DNA from: a bacterium
GTDB taxonomy: Bacteria; Bacillota; Bacilli; Lactobacillales; Streptococcaceae
Assembly: GCA_905221035.1 (NCBI GenBank)
Contig: CAJNBP010000008.1
Coordinates: 1-64,000, forward strand
Direction of reading: 5' to 3'
Length of the DNA: 64,000 bases
The translations under genes and the position numbers were made by a program. The notes below the pieces were generated by a model. That model was not told the DNA's origin. It saw nothing but the letters and a program-made list of their open reading frames with translations, and ran no database searches. This document shows, piece after piece, positions 54,341 to 63,619 of the stretch. The first letter of the stretch is position 1, and every line of letters starts with the position of its first letter.

Positions 54341-54491
54341 ATACTCTTCGAAAATCTCTTCAAACCACGTCAGCTTCCATCTGCAAACTCAAAACAGTAT
54401 TTTGAGCTGACCTATCTACAACCTCAAAACGGTGTTTTGAGCATCCTGCAGCTAGCTTCCTAGTTTGCTCTTTGATTTTCATTAAGTATTA
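54341..54491. repeat. BOX element variant
   Basis: 151 bp, ends ATACTC...AAGTATTA. Has boxA-like CTCTTCAAACCACGTCAGC, two CAAAACxGTxTTTTGAG palindromes (boxB-like, at two positions) and the boxC tail CTAGCTTCCTAGTTTGCTC. Differs from the 31615 copy by lacking the GTCGCCTTACC part. Lies just upstream of the adhesin promoter. Confidence 0.82.
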
Positions 54492-54509
54492 GAAGTAAAA
54501 AAGCAAAAA

Positions 54510-54640
54510 ATTCCGACATAAAAAGATGCTGATCAAAAACGCAATTTCAATAGAAAATGAGGTAAATCTTCACACAATAAAACGCATAGCATCAAGGATT
54601 TTCAATACCTGACACTATGCGCTGTTTGCTTTTAAAGATT
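54510..54640. repeat. Copy A of a degenerate direct repeat flanking the CshA-like gene
   Basis: About 70 bp (54553-54613) resemble 61752-61821 in the same orientation: both contain AATTT..A.AAGAAAA.GA.GTAAA, then a string like ATCAAG(G)ATTTT.AATACCTGA. By eye about 70% identical. Copy A includes the CGCATAG/CTATGCG stem that may serve as terminator of the CshA-like gene. Confidence 0.5.
54583..54621 (-). terminator. Terminator-like hairpin of the CshA-like gene
   Basis: CGCATAG / CTATGCG arms with an inner TCA/TGA pairing, followed by TTTTATT on the minus strand; about 50 bp after the stop. Confidence 0.55.
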
Positions 54641-54669
54641 TTTTACCCAGCCTTCAAAAACTATGAATT

Positions 54670-54813
54670 TTAGTCTTCTTTTTTCTTGCGAGAAAGAAGT
54701 CCAAATCCACTTAGGGCTCCAAGAAGTCCAAGCGCTGCGAGGCTAGCGTTAGCTTCTGTACCTGTGTTAGGCAATTCTTTTTGACCATCAACATATTTAG
54801 GTGTTGCTGGTTG
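54670..54813. repeat. Anchor-encoding block nearly identical to 45415-45558
   Basis: The last 144 bp of the two neighbouring adhesin genes differ by two bases by eye (in a Leu/Ala codon region and in the Tyr-Val codon region), although the proteins differ completely upstream. Both encode TPKYVDGQKELPNTG plus the membrane anchor. Points to recombination or gene conversion of the anchor module. Confidence 0.85.
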
Positions 54814-57800
54814 TTTTGGTTGCTCAGGTACTGCTGGTTTCTCAGGGCTTGTTGGCTCTTGTGGAGAAACTGGTTGACTTGGTTCAACTGGAGTTGTTTT
54901 TTGAATCTTGCGATAAACATGACGAACATTACCATTGGCATCTTTTTCTGTCTTCACTAATTCATAACCTGACAACTCCTTGCTTGGTTTTTCTCCGTCT
55001 TCTTTAGGAATGATTAATTCTCCGTTTTCATCTACATAAGTTGTGATGATCTTGTATTCTAATGGAGTTGGAGTTGGAGTAGGTGTTGGCGTCGGAGCTG
55101 GTGGCGTTACTTTTTCGTATACATGTTCTACATCTCCGTTTGGTAATTTCTTAGTTTCCACGAAGCGGTAGCCTGGGATATCTTTCTTATCGACTGTACC
55201 TTCTTCTGTTGGATAGTTTGGAATTTCTTTTCCTTCTTTATCCTTGAATGAAGTTGTTACTTTTTCGTAGATGTATTTTGTATTACCTTTTTCATCTTTT
55301 TCAGTCTTAACAACTTTGTAGCCAGCAATTTTCTCTTCTGGTTTTTCTCCATCTTTAGATGGAATTAGTTCTGTTTCTTTTCCATCTTTTCCTACTACTA
55401 CAAACTTAGTATCAGGGCGAACTGTTGGTGTGTAAGTTGCTGTTGCTGGTGTTCCATTCTTATCTACACGTTTTACAGTAACAGCTGGTGCTTTTCCTGT
55501 AAATGATTTTTCTGGTGTAAATGTTACTGTTCCATCTTTGGCAACTTCGAATTTACCAACACCTTCTACTGTTTTAACAGTACTTCCATCTTCAAATGTT
55601 GCTGGTACTTCATCATCCATTGGTACTTCTGGATTTCCTGGTTTGAATTCAGGTTTTCCTTTTTGAACTTCACCTTTAGCTCCTTCAGATTTTTTCCCTT
55701 CAGCTGTTGGTGTTACTGGTGTAACTGTTGGTGTGTAAGTAGCCGTTGTTGGTGTTCCATTCGCATCCTTCACTTGTACTGTCGCTGGATCTGGTGTTCC
55801 TACGAAGTCATTGTTTGGTGTGAATGTTACTGTTCCAGTTTTTGGATCAATTTTGTACTTACCAACTTCTTTTCCATCTTTTGTAGCTGGAATTTCTTTT
55901 CCTGTTACAGGTTTTCCATTTACTACGAATTGTGCTGGTTGCTCATCTGTAATTGTGATTGGCACTTCGCTGTTTCCTGGTGTGAATTTAGGTGTACCTT
56001 CTTGCTCTTTACCTTGGATTCCTGTTGATTCTGTTGGAATTCCTGTTGGTGTTACCGGTGTAACCGTTGGTGTGTAAGTTGCTGTTGTTGGTGTTCCATT
56101 CGCATCTTTTGCTTGTACTGTCACTGGATCTGGTGTTCCTGTGAAGTCTTTGTTTGGTGTGAATGTTACTGTTCCAGATTTTGGATCGATTTTGTACTTA
56201 CCAACTTCTTTTCCATCTTTAGTAGCTGGAATTTCAGTTTCTGTAATTGGTTCTTTTGTAACCGGGTTGTAGAAGGTCGCTGGTTGAGTTTCATCAATCT
56301 TGATTGGTACTTTCACGTCACCTGCTGTAAATGTTGGTGTACCTTCTTGAGTTTTACCTTGGATTCCTGTTGATTCTGCAGGTGTTCCTGTTGGCGTTAC
56401 TCCAGTGAATTTCGGTGTGTAAGTTGTTTTCGCTACAGTACTGTTTTTATCTTTTGCTTGTACTGTTACTGGTTCAACTTTTCCAACATAAGTTTTGTCT
56501 GTTGGTGTGAATTTCACTTCACCTGTTGGAGTTCCAGTTGGATCTTTAACAAGTGAGTAAACTCCAATTTCTTTACCGTCTTTATCCGTTACTGTTACTG
56601 TTTCAACTTCATTTCCTGATTTATCTAGTAACTTAATTGTAGATTTTTCAATTGGAGCTGGTGTTTCAGGAGCTTTTTGAGGATTTCCTGGAATAAATTC
56701 AACAGTTCCTGTTTGTTCTACCCCTTGTGGTCCTTCTGAAGTTGCTGGGTTCGCACTTGGGTTAACTGGAATAATTGATGGTGTATATGTTGTTTCTACT
56801 GTTCTACCAGCTGTATTTTGAGCTTGTACTTTTACTGGAACTACATCACCTGCATAAGGTACTGTAGGATCTGGAGTAAATGTTACTTCACCAGTTTCTT
56901 TATTTAATGTATATTCCCCGATTACTTCACCTTCTGGGCTCTTAGCTGGTACTTTTTCAGCTGGTTGTCCATTTTCATCTAATAAAGTTGTCTTAGATTT
57001 GTCAATTAAGACAACTTCAGAACCTGCTTTGAACTCTACAGTTCCTTTTTGAACCGCACCTTGTACATCTACTGAAGTTGCTTCTTCTGCAGTTGGGTAT
57101 GTTGGCGTGATATTTGGAGTATATGTTGTTACTGCTAGTGTACCATTCTTATCTAACGCACCAATTTCAGCTGCTGGTACTTCACCTACATAGTTTACAT
57201 CAGTTGGTGTGTAAGTAACTTTATTTGTAGCCGGATCAAGTCTGTATTCCCCAATCTTATTACCATCTTTATCAAATACGTCTTGTACTGCATCTGCTGC
57301 TAACTGTTGACCATTTTTATCTAATAGTCTTGCACTTCCTGCTTCAATCTCAACTGTTTCTTTTGTACCATTTACTGTAACTTCTCCTCCAGTAAATGGT
57401 ACTGTTCCTTCTTGAGCTACACCTTGAGGAGCTGTTGATTCAGCTGGTTCTCCTTGTGGTTCTACTGGAACAATGTTTGGAGTGTAAGTTGTTTCTGCTG
57501 GTGTTCCGTTTGAATCTTGCATACGTACACGAGCTGGTAATACTTTACCTGCAAATTTCTTATCTGTTGGTGTGAAGATTACTTCTCCAGTTTGTTTATC
57601 TACTGTGTAATCCCCTACTTTATTACCTTTTTTATCTGTTGCTGGTAATGTCTCAACTGGGTTACCACTGTCATCCACTAGTGTTAATGTTTCAGGTTTC
57701 ATTGTTGAAGTGTCTGAACCTGGTGTGAATGTAGGAGTTCCTTTTTGAGTATCCCCTTGTTTTGCAGTAGATTCTGCTTCTTTAGCTGTTGGTTCTACTG

Positions 57801-60800
57801 GTGTGATATGTGGTGTGTACGTAGCTGTTGCTTTTGTACCATTTTCATCTTCACCTTGGATTGTTACAGGTTTAACATCTCCAACATATGTTTTATCTGT
57901 TGGTGTGAATACCGCAGTTGGTACTCCATCTACTACTTTAAGTGTGTATGTTCCCACAACGTTTCCGTTTGGATCTTTAGCTGGAACTTCAGTAGCTGGT
58001 TGTCCATCTTCTCCTAATAGTGTATAAGCATCAGGATTCATCGGAACTGATTTTTCAACTTCAACTTTATTATCGTTCTTATCTAAGTAAGTAACTTTGT
58101 TTTTACCTGCTGTAAATGTAATTTCTTTTTCTTGTGTAACTCCTTGAGGTTTAGTTGTTTCTCCACCTTCTGCAGTTGGTGTTACTGGTTTAACTTTTGG
58201 TTGGTAAGTTACTGTACCTGTTGAAGTTACTGGGTTTCCATCTTTATCTACCCCAACTTTACCTGTAAATGAAACTTTAACTGGATCTGGTTCACCTGTA
58301 AAGTCTTTATTTGGTGTAAATATTACTTCACCTGTTGATGGAGTAATCGTATAAGTACCGATTGTTTTACCATCTTTTGTAGCTGGAATTTCAGTTTCAT
58401 CTGTTGGTTTTCCTGTCTTAGGATCCACTAATTTAGCTGGGAATTCTTCAGAAGGAGTAATCTTGTTATCTGCAGTGTCTTTGAATTCAGGAGTTTTTGT
58501 TTGTTTTGCCCCTTGAATATCGTTAGATTTTTCTATTCCATCTACGATTTCACGTTTCATTACGTGAGGGATATAACGTCCATCCATTGAACCTTTTTCT
58601 GAGGCACCTTCTGGTGTTACTTGTTCACTGATTAATGTTAATTGGTCTCCGTTATCACCTTCACCGTTGATGATTGGTTTACCAATTTTACCCCATCCAG
58701 TTGTAGCACCGTTCGTATCTGTACGACGAATTGTAATACCATCTGCATCTCCAACGAATGTAGCTTCTGGAACGAATTCTACGTTAACGTCTTTTCCTTT
58801 AGCTGTAACTTTGTATTTACCTTGTCCTGGTACTACATAGTAACCATCTACTAATTCAGCATCTGTTACAACTGAACCATCTGCTTTAACGATTTGTGGT
58901 TTAACTGTTTCGTCAATAGCTGCTTTTTCTTCGAAATTATAGTCCTTATTTCCATAAGCGTTGAATTTAACAGTTGAATGTTGAGTCGCACCTTGGATAT
59001 CGTAAGTTTCTTCTTTTGTACCACGTGGTGGAATTGTTTGTTGGATTTGGAAATCTTCTACTTCCCCAGAGTACGCAATTCCTGTAGCTTCTTTAACGTC
59101 TGCTTTATCGTTTGCGATACGTAAACGAGTTGCTAATTTAGTCGCAGTTACATCTACGTTTTGAACAGGAGTGTTCCAAGTTAATGTTACCTCTCCGTCT
59201 TTTGTTACTTCAACAGCTCCAGCACCTTCATTTTCATCGAATTTACCATTGTTGTTAAAGTCAATCCATCCATTTACGAATGCATTTTTACCGCCACCTA
59301 AGTGAGCGTCAAATGTCATTGAATAAGTACCGTCGTTTACTTTTTTAAGTTTGTAGTTATCGCCTTTTTCTACTTTATCACCCATCAATTGACGAGCACC
59401 TTCATCTCCACCTTCACCGTTCACATCATCATATTTGAACGCTGTTTCATCTGTGATTTTTTCAGTACGGATATCGATATCTGGCTCTTTTGAACCTAAG
59501 TAAGGTTGTGTAATTCCTTCGCCTTTAGCGATAGCGTGTCCTACTTTACCATAAGAAGCTGGAGCATCCCCTTCATCTAATACCATGAATCCGAACATAG
59601 CTCCTTGTTGACCGCTTGATAGGATATAAACACCTAGGTTTTTAGCATTACGTGTTAAAACAACTGGTGTAGACATACCAGAATCACGGTGAGTAACCGC
59701 TGGCCCAAATACTTGCGTTCCTAAACCATCACTATAAACTGTTCCATCTTTATCTGTTACAGTCGATACTGTTTCTTCAGTAATTTCTGTTGAACGGAAT
59801 CCTTTTGCTTTATCAGCGATGAATGGTTTAAAAGCATCTTTTCCTGAACCTTCGATAGTGTAAGATTGCCCTAATTGACGACCTTGACCGTTTCCTACTG
59901 GAGTTAAGTTATAACGGTTATCGTATGATTCTGCAGTATAAGAACGAGCTGTTGGAACTCTATAAGTTGTATTTGATAATTCAGTTACTAATTCGAAGCC
60001 ATCTCCATCTGTTTTGTAGATTTCAATCTCAGATGAACCCGCTTCTTCCCCTGTTGCGAATACAACGTTCGCTGGTACTTCTTTACCATTTAAAGTCGCT
60101 TTAACTTTAAATTCTACCCCAACGTTTGCTCCATTTTTTACAGATTGGATTACTGTTGTTCCGCCTGTATCAATTCCATTTGTTTTCGCTACAGAATATC
60201 CACCTTGACGAACTACTTTTACTTCTGCTGGTGTACCATCTTTATAAACGTTTTTAGCATCTGGATCATATCCTGCTCCTCCACGTTCTTTATAAACGTC
60301 TGTTGAGTTAAATGGTTTAAGTGCTGTGACTTCCATTTCCACAACATATCCAGGAGTAAGTTCTTGTTTAAACTTCGTTCCTACTTTTAGTTTCCCACCT
60401 TCATCAAGGTTTTCTACTACTGCATTTTTACTTGTAATATCGAACCATTTAATTTGGTGTTTTAAACGTTCTGTATTTTTTTCAGCATATTTTTTCCAGT
60501 GATTAGCTTGTTCTTCTTCAGATAATGGTGCTTCATCCACTTTTTCAGCTACATCAGCTAAGGCCACTTCAAATTTACCATCACGACCAATTCCTGCTTT
60601 TTTCAGTTCACTGTAAACTGCAAGAATTGATTCATTCAAGCGAGCTAATTGGGCATCTACTTGTTCCTTTGTGACACTCTTATCAGCTAAAAGAACTTTA
60701 GATTCGTCAAGTACAGCTTTGTTCTTGGCTACCGCCGCTTCAACTGCTGCTCGAGCTTCTTCCGTTACTTCCTTCTTACGAAGTTCTGTAGCAGCAAGGG

Positions 60801-61425
60801 TATTGGTTACATCAGCTTCTGAAGAGACTTGTGTCAAGATAGTTGTTGCAGCTGAAACTGCTTTTTCTGTTGGTGTTGCGCTTCTTTCTGCTTCTTCTTT
60901 AGCTGCTTTATCTTTATCAGCCTTGTCTTTCTCTAATCCAAGTTTATGTGATTCAGTTAGAACTGTTCCCAATGCAGAGAGAATATCTTTTTGGATATCT
61001 ACCTCTTCTTGCTTGGCTGTTTCATTTGCCAAAACAGCTTTTGCAGTTGCTAAAGCTTCACGAACATTGGATACAACTGAAGCATCCGCATGCTTAGCAG
61101 TTGAAAGTTTAGATTCTAAAGTGGCAATACTTGCTTCAAGAGAAGATTTATTTACTTTTTTAGTCTCTTCTGCTTTAACTTCAGGTTTTGCTTCTGCAGG
61201 TTTTTCAGTTTCTGGCTTTACTTCTGTAATATTCTGATCAGTTTTTTCAGCTGAAGCTACTGCTACTGTAGTTTCGGAACCTTGTACCTCTGTCGCTGAA
61301 ACTGCGCCATTTCCAAGGAACATTAAACCAGCCGCAATCGCTACTGATGCTGCTCCAAAACTATACTTACGAATACCGTAACGTATATACTTTTCCGTTC
61401 TAAAATCTTGTTGTTTACCCTTCAT
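54670..61425 (-). CDS. CshA-family LPNTG-anchored fibrillar adhesin
   Basis: 2,251 residues, ATG 61425 with AGGAGG upstream. Layout: signal with SIRK variant (RYGIRKYSFGAAS, about 14-26); helical Ala/Glu/Lys region about 70-300; CshA-type non-repeat region about 300-690; GEVED domain about 715-795 (WIDFNNNGKFDENEGAG, then SGEVEDFQI); about ten CshA-type repeats of roughly 100-115 residues (about 800-2003), each with a QG-x-x-Q start, a GEVTFTP-like middle and TTATYTPTVTPV-like end; three MucBP-like units with a (TP)n segment; LPNTG at 2218-2222, membrane helix, KKKED tail. S. gordonii CshA is a fibronectin-binding fibril protein of similar plan with more repeats. Promoter at 61577-61605; a 12-G run sits in its leader. 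Confidence 0.94.
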   Translation of the reverse strand: MKGKQQDFRTEKYIRYGIRKYSFGAASVAIAAGLMFLGNGAVSATEVQGSETTVAVASAEKTDQNITEVKPETEKPAEAKPEVKAEETKKVNKSSLEASIATLESKLSTAKHADASVVSNVREALATAKAVLANETAKQEEVDIQKDILSALGTVLTESHKLGLEKDKADKDKAAKEEAERSATPTEKAVSAATTILTQVSSEADVTNTLAATELRKKEVTEEARAAVEAAVAKNKAVLDESKVLLADKSVTKEQVDAQLARLNESILAVYSELKKAGIGRDGKFEVALADVAEKVDEAPLSEEEQANHWKKYAEKNTERLKHQIKWFDITSKNAVVENLDEGGKLKVGTKFKQELTPGYVVEMEVTALKPFNSTDVYKERGGAGYDPDAKNVYKDGTPAEVKVVRQGGYSVAKTNGIDTGGTTVIQSVKNGANVGVEFKVKATLNGKEVPANVVFATGEEAGSSEIEIYKTDGDGFELVTELSNTTYRVPTARSYTAESYDNRYNLTPVGNGQGRQLGQSYTIEGSGKDAFKPFIADKAKGFRSTEITEETVSTVTDKDGTVYSDGLGTQVFGPAVTHRDSGMSTPVVLTRNAKNLGVYILSSGQQGAMFGFMVLDEGDAPASYGKVGHAIAKGEGITQPYLGSKEPDIDIRTEKITDETAFKYDDVNGEGGDEGARQLMGDKVEKGDNYKLKKVNDGTYSMTFDAHLGGGKNAFVNGWIDFNNNGKFDENEGAGAVEVTKDGEVTLTWNTPVQNVDVTATKLATRLRIANDKADVKEATGIAYSGEVEDFQIQQTIPPRGTKEETYDIQGATQHSTVKFNAYGNKDYNFEEKAAIDETVKPQIVKADGSVVTDAELVDGYYVVPGQGKYKVTAKGKDVNVEFVPEATFVGDADGITIRRTDTNGATTGWGKIGKPIINGEGDNGDQLTLISEQVTPEGASEKGSMDGRYIPHVMKREIVDGIEKSNDIQGAKQTKTPEFKDTADNKITPSEEFPAKLVDPKTGKPTDETEIPATKDGKTIGTYTITPSTGEVIFTPNKDFTGEPDPVKVSFTGKVGVDKDGNPVTSTGTVTYQPKVKPVTPTAEGGETTKPQGVTQEKEITFTAGKNKVTYLDKNDNKVEVEKSVPMNPDAYTLLGEDGQPATEVPAKDPNGNVVGTYTLKVVDGVPTAVFTPTDKTYVGDVKPVTIQGEDENGTKATATYTPHITPVEPTAKEAESTAKQGDTQKGTPTFTPGSDTSTMKPETLTLVDDSGNPVETLPATDKKGNKVGDYTVDKQTGEVIFTPTDKKFAGKVLPARVRMQDSNGTPAETTYTPNIVPVEPQGEPAESTAPQGVAQEGTVPFTGGEVTVNGTKETVEIEAGSARLLDKNGQQLAADAVQDVFDKDGNKIGEYRLDPATNKVTYTPTDVNYVGEVPAAEIGALDKNGTLAVTTYTPNITPTYPTAEEATSVDVQGAVQKGTVEFKAGSEVVLIDKSKTTLLDENGQPAEKVPAKSPEGEVIGEYTLNKETGEVTFTPDPTVPYAGDVVPVKVQAQNTAGRTVETTYTPSIIPVNPSANPATSEGPQGVEQTGTVEFIPGNPQKAPETPAPIEKSTIKLLDKSGNEVETVTVTDKDGKEIGVYSLVKDPTGTPTGEVKFTPTDKTYVGKVEPVTVQAKDKNSTVAKTTYTPKFTGVTPTGTPAESTGIQGKTQEGTPTFTAGDVKVPIKIDETQPATFYNPVTKEPITETEIPATKDGKEVGKYKIDPKSGTVTFTPNKDFTGTPDPVTVQAKDANGTPTTATYTPTVTPVTPTGIPTESTGIQGKEQEGTPKFTPGNSEVPITITDEQPAQFVVNGKPVTGKEIPATKDGKEVGKYKIDPKTGTVTFTPNNDFVGTPDPATVQVKDANGTPTTATYTPTVTPVTPTAEGKKSEGAKGEVQKGKPEFKPGNPEVPMDDEVPATFEDGSTVKTVEGVGKFEVAKDGTVTFTPEKSFTGKAPAVTVKRVDKNGTPATATYTPTVRPDTKFVVVGKDGKETELIPSKDGEKPEEKIAGYKVVKTEKDEKGNTKYIYEKVTTSFKDKEGKEIPNYPTEEGTVDKKDIPGYRFVETKKLPNGDVEHVYEKVTPPAPTPTPTPTPTPLEYKIITTYVDENGELIIPKEDGEKPSKELSGYELVKTEKDANGNVRHVYRKIQKTTPVEPSQPVSPQEPTSPEKPAVPEQPKQPATPKYVDGQKELPNTGTEANASLAALGLLGALSGFGLLSRKKKED

Positions 61426-61491
61426 TAGACTTAGAACCTCCTTTATGAATGTTTTTTAATATTGAATTGAAATATACAGACAAATAAAAAG

Positions 61492-61503
61492 CCCCCCCCC
61501 CCC
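61492..61503 (-). repeat. 12-bp poly-G run in the CshA-like gene leader
   Basis: Twelve C on the plus strand = twelve G on the transcript strand, 66 bp upstream of the ATG and about 70 bp downstream of the predicted transcription start. Runs of this length slip readily during replication. Confidence 0.8.
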
Positions 61504-61853
61504 TTAAATTTTTTAGCAATATTAAGAGGTTGTCATTTTAAAAAGAGTTGCCCAATAATTATCAATATTACTTAATATTGTATCATGCCACTATTATTAA
61601 TTCAAGTTTCATGTCTATATATATTTATCGTTTAAATCTAATGTTTCCTTTAATACAATAGAACATGCACAAGTTTTTAAACAATAACATCAATGTACTA
61701 GGATATGTAACTCTATTCTGAACAACTAATAGTATATTTCTAGTAAAAATTCAATTTTATAAGAAAACGAAGTAAAGACTTTCACGAAAACTGCCTATTA
61801 TCAAGATTTTGAATACCTGATAATATTTTCTTTCGCTTCTAGATCTTTCCATG
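61504..61853. other. Non-coding region between asnS and the CshA-like gene
   Basis: Very AT-rich, no gene. Holds the CshA-like gene's promoter at 61577-61605, copy B of the degenerate direct repeat at about 61752-61825, and otherwise nothing I recognise. Confidence 0.6.
61577..61605 (-). promoter_or_regulatory. Promoter of the CshA-like gene
   Basis: -35 TTGAAT (61600-61605), 17-bp spacer, -10 TACAAT (61577-61582) with TGA extension, minus strand. Predicts a leader of about 145 nt containing the poly-G run. Confidence 0.65.
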
Positions 61854-61875
61854 AAAAAAACGCCACATGGGCGCT
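61854..61875 (-). terminator. asnS terminator
   Basis: AGCGCC / GGCGT stem with a short CATGT-like loop and seven T on the minus strand, directly after the asnS stop. Confidence 0.85.
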
Positions 61876-61884
61876 TTCCTGTTC

Positions 61885-63228
61885 TTATGGTTTGATACGG
61901 TGCAACATACGTGGGAATGGAATAGCTTCACGAATGTGTTTTGTTCCTGCTGCAAAGGTTACCATACGTTCGATACCGATACCAAATCCTCCATGTGGGA
62001 CTGTACCGTATTTACGAAGATCAAGGTAGAATTCATACTCTGTACGATCCATGCCAAGTTCATCCATCTTAGCAACTAATGCATCGTAGTCTTCCTCACG
62101 CATAGATCCACCGATGATTTCTCCATAGCCTTCTGGGGCAAGCAAGTCTGCACAAAGCACGCGCTCTGGATTTCCAGGAACTGGTTTCATGTAGAAGGCC
62201 TTGATGGCTGCTGGATAGTTCATGACAAATGTTGGTACACCAAAGTGGTTTGAAATCCACGTTTCGTGTGGTGAACCAAAGTCATCGCCATGCTCAAGAT
62301 GCTCGTAGTCAGCATCTTCATCATTTTCATGCTCTTGCAAGAGGTCAATAGCTTGATCATAAGTGATGCGTTTGAATGGCTCTGCAATGTAGCGCTTCAA
62401 AAGCTCTGTATCACGTTCCAAGGTTTCCAAGGCTTGAGGCGCACGGTCAAGAACACCTTGTAGAAGAGCTTTCACATAAGCTTCTTGCAAGTCAAGTGAC
62501 TCATCGTGTGTCAAGTATGAGTACTCAGCATCCATCATCCAGAACTCAGTCAAGTGACGGCGTGTTTTTGATTTTTCAGCACGGAATACTGGACCAAAGT
62601 CAAAGACACGACCAAGAGCCATAGCACCTGCCTCTAGGTAAAGCTGACCTGATTGGCTCAAGTAGGCTGGCGTTCCGAAATAGTCAGTTTCAAAGAGTTC
62701 TGTTGAATCTTCTGCAGCATTTCCTGACAAAATTGGGCTATCAAACTTCATGAAGCCGTTCTTGTCGAAGAACTCATAAGTCGCATAGATAATCGCGTTA
62801 CGGATTTGCATAACCGCTACTTGCTTACGAGAACGGAGCCACAAGTGACGGTTGTCCATCAAGAAGTCTGTTCCATGTTCTTTTGGAGTGATTGGGTAAT
62901 CTTGAGATTCACCGATCACTTCGATGTCTGTAATGTCCAATTCATAGCCAAACTTAGAACGTTCGTCTTCTTTGACAATACCTGTCACATAAACAGACGT
63001 TTCTTGGCTCAAGCGTTTGATAACATCAAACTTCTCAAGTCCCACTCCTTCACCAAATTTTTCGACAAAGTTTGGTTTAAAGGCCACACCTTGGAAGAAG
63101 GCTGTTCCATCACGCAATTGCAAGAAGGCAATTTTTCCTTTTCCTGATTTGTTGGCAACCCAAGCGCCAATCGTCACTTCCTGACCAACATAGTCTTTTA
63201 CATCAATAATCGTTACACGTTTTGTCAT
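61885..63228 (-). CDS. asnS: Asparaginyl-tRNA synthetase
   Basis: 447 residues, normal length. OB-fold anticodon domain ([20 protein letters not shown]), then the class IIb core: motif 2 [20 protein letters not shown] and motif 3 [16 protein letters not shown]. Charges tRNA-Asn. Downstream of an aminotransferase and a VOC gene with only 20-bp gaps, so part of one transcript. Confidence 0.97.
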   Translation of the reverse strand: MTKRVTIIDVKDYVGQEVTIGAWVANKSGKGKIAFLQLRDGTAFFQGVAFKPNFVEKFGEGVGLEKFDVIKRLSQETSVYVTGIVKEDERSKFGYELDITDIEVIGESQDYPITPKEHGTDFLMDNRHLWLRSRKQVAVMQIRNAIIYATYEFFDKNGFMKFDSPILSGNAAEDSTELFETDYFGTPAYLSQSGQLYLEAGAMALGRVFDFGPVFRAEKSKTRRHLTEFWMMDAEYSYLTHDESLDLQEAYVKALLQGVLDRAPQALETLERDTELLKRYIAEPFKRITYDQAIDLLQEHENDEDADYEHLEHGDDFGSPHETWISNHFGVPTFVMNYPAAIKAFYMKPVPGNPERVLCADLLAPEGYGEIIGGSMREEDYDALVAKMDELGMDRTEYEFYLDLRKYGTVPHGGFGIGIERMVTFAAGTKHIREAIPFPRMLHRIKP

Positions 63229-63247
63229 TATTTTTCCTTTTTCTTTT

Positions 63248-63619
63248 TTATTCTTTATGGCAAACCACTTCTATATTGTTCCCATCTGGGTCAATCATAA
63301 AAGCAGCGTAGTAAATCGGTTGCTCACTGCGATAACCAGGAGCCCCATTGTCTCGCCCACCTGCCTCTAAGCCAGCCTCATAACAGGCCTGAACCTCTTC
63401 CTTAGTTTCTGCTAAGAAAGCAAAGTGAATAGAATCTTGTGTCCCCTGAGCCAGCCAAAAATCACCACCAGGATGAGGGCTGTTCGAGGCAAGAAAACTG
63501 ATTAGAGAACTAGTCCTAAAAGCCAATCTATAGCCCAAAGGAGCGAGAAAACTCCTATAAAATCCTTCTGAAATTTGTAAATCCTTTACCTTAATTTCAA
63601 AATGATCAATCATTCTCAC
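63248..63619 (-). CDS. VOC-family (glyoxalase/bleomycin-resistance fold) protein
   Basis: 123 residues, one VOC domain: [20 protein letters not shown] at the N-terminus, [20 protein letters not shown] in the middle and [20 protein letters not shown] at the end, with His 5 and Glu 118-type positions as possible metal ligands. Substrate unknown. The start overlaps the end of the upstream aminotransferase gene by 14 bp. Confidence 0.87.
   Translation of the reverse strand: MRMIDHFEIKVKDLQISEGFYRSFLAPLGYRLAFRTSSLISFLASNSPHPGGDFWLAQGTQDSIHFAFLAETKEEVQACYEAGLEAGGRDNGAPGYRSEQPIYYAAFMIDPDGNNIEVVCHKE

Noticed and set aside
54341..54491. BOX element as the promoter of the adjacent adhesin
   Set aside because: A complete -35/-10 pair lies just outside it at 54300-54328.
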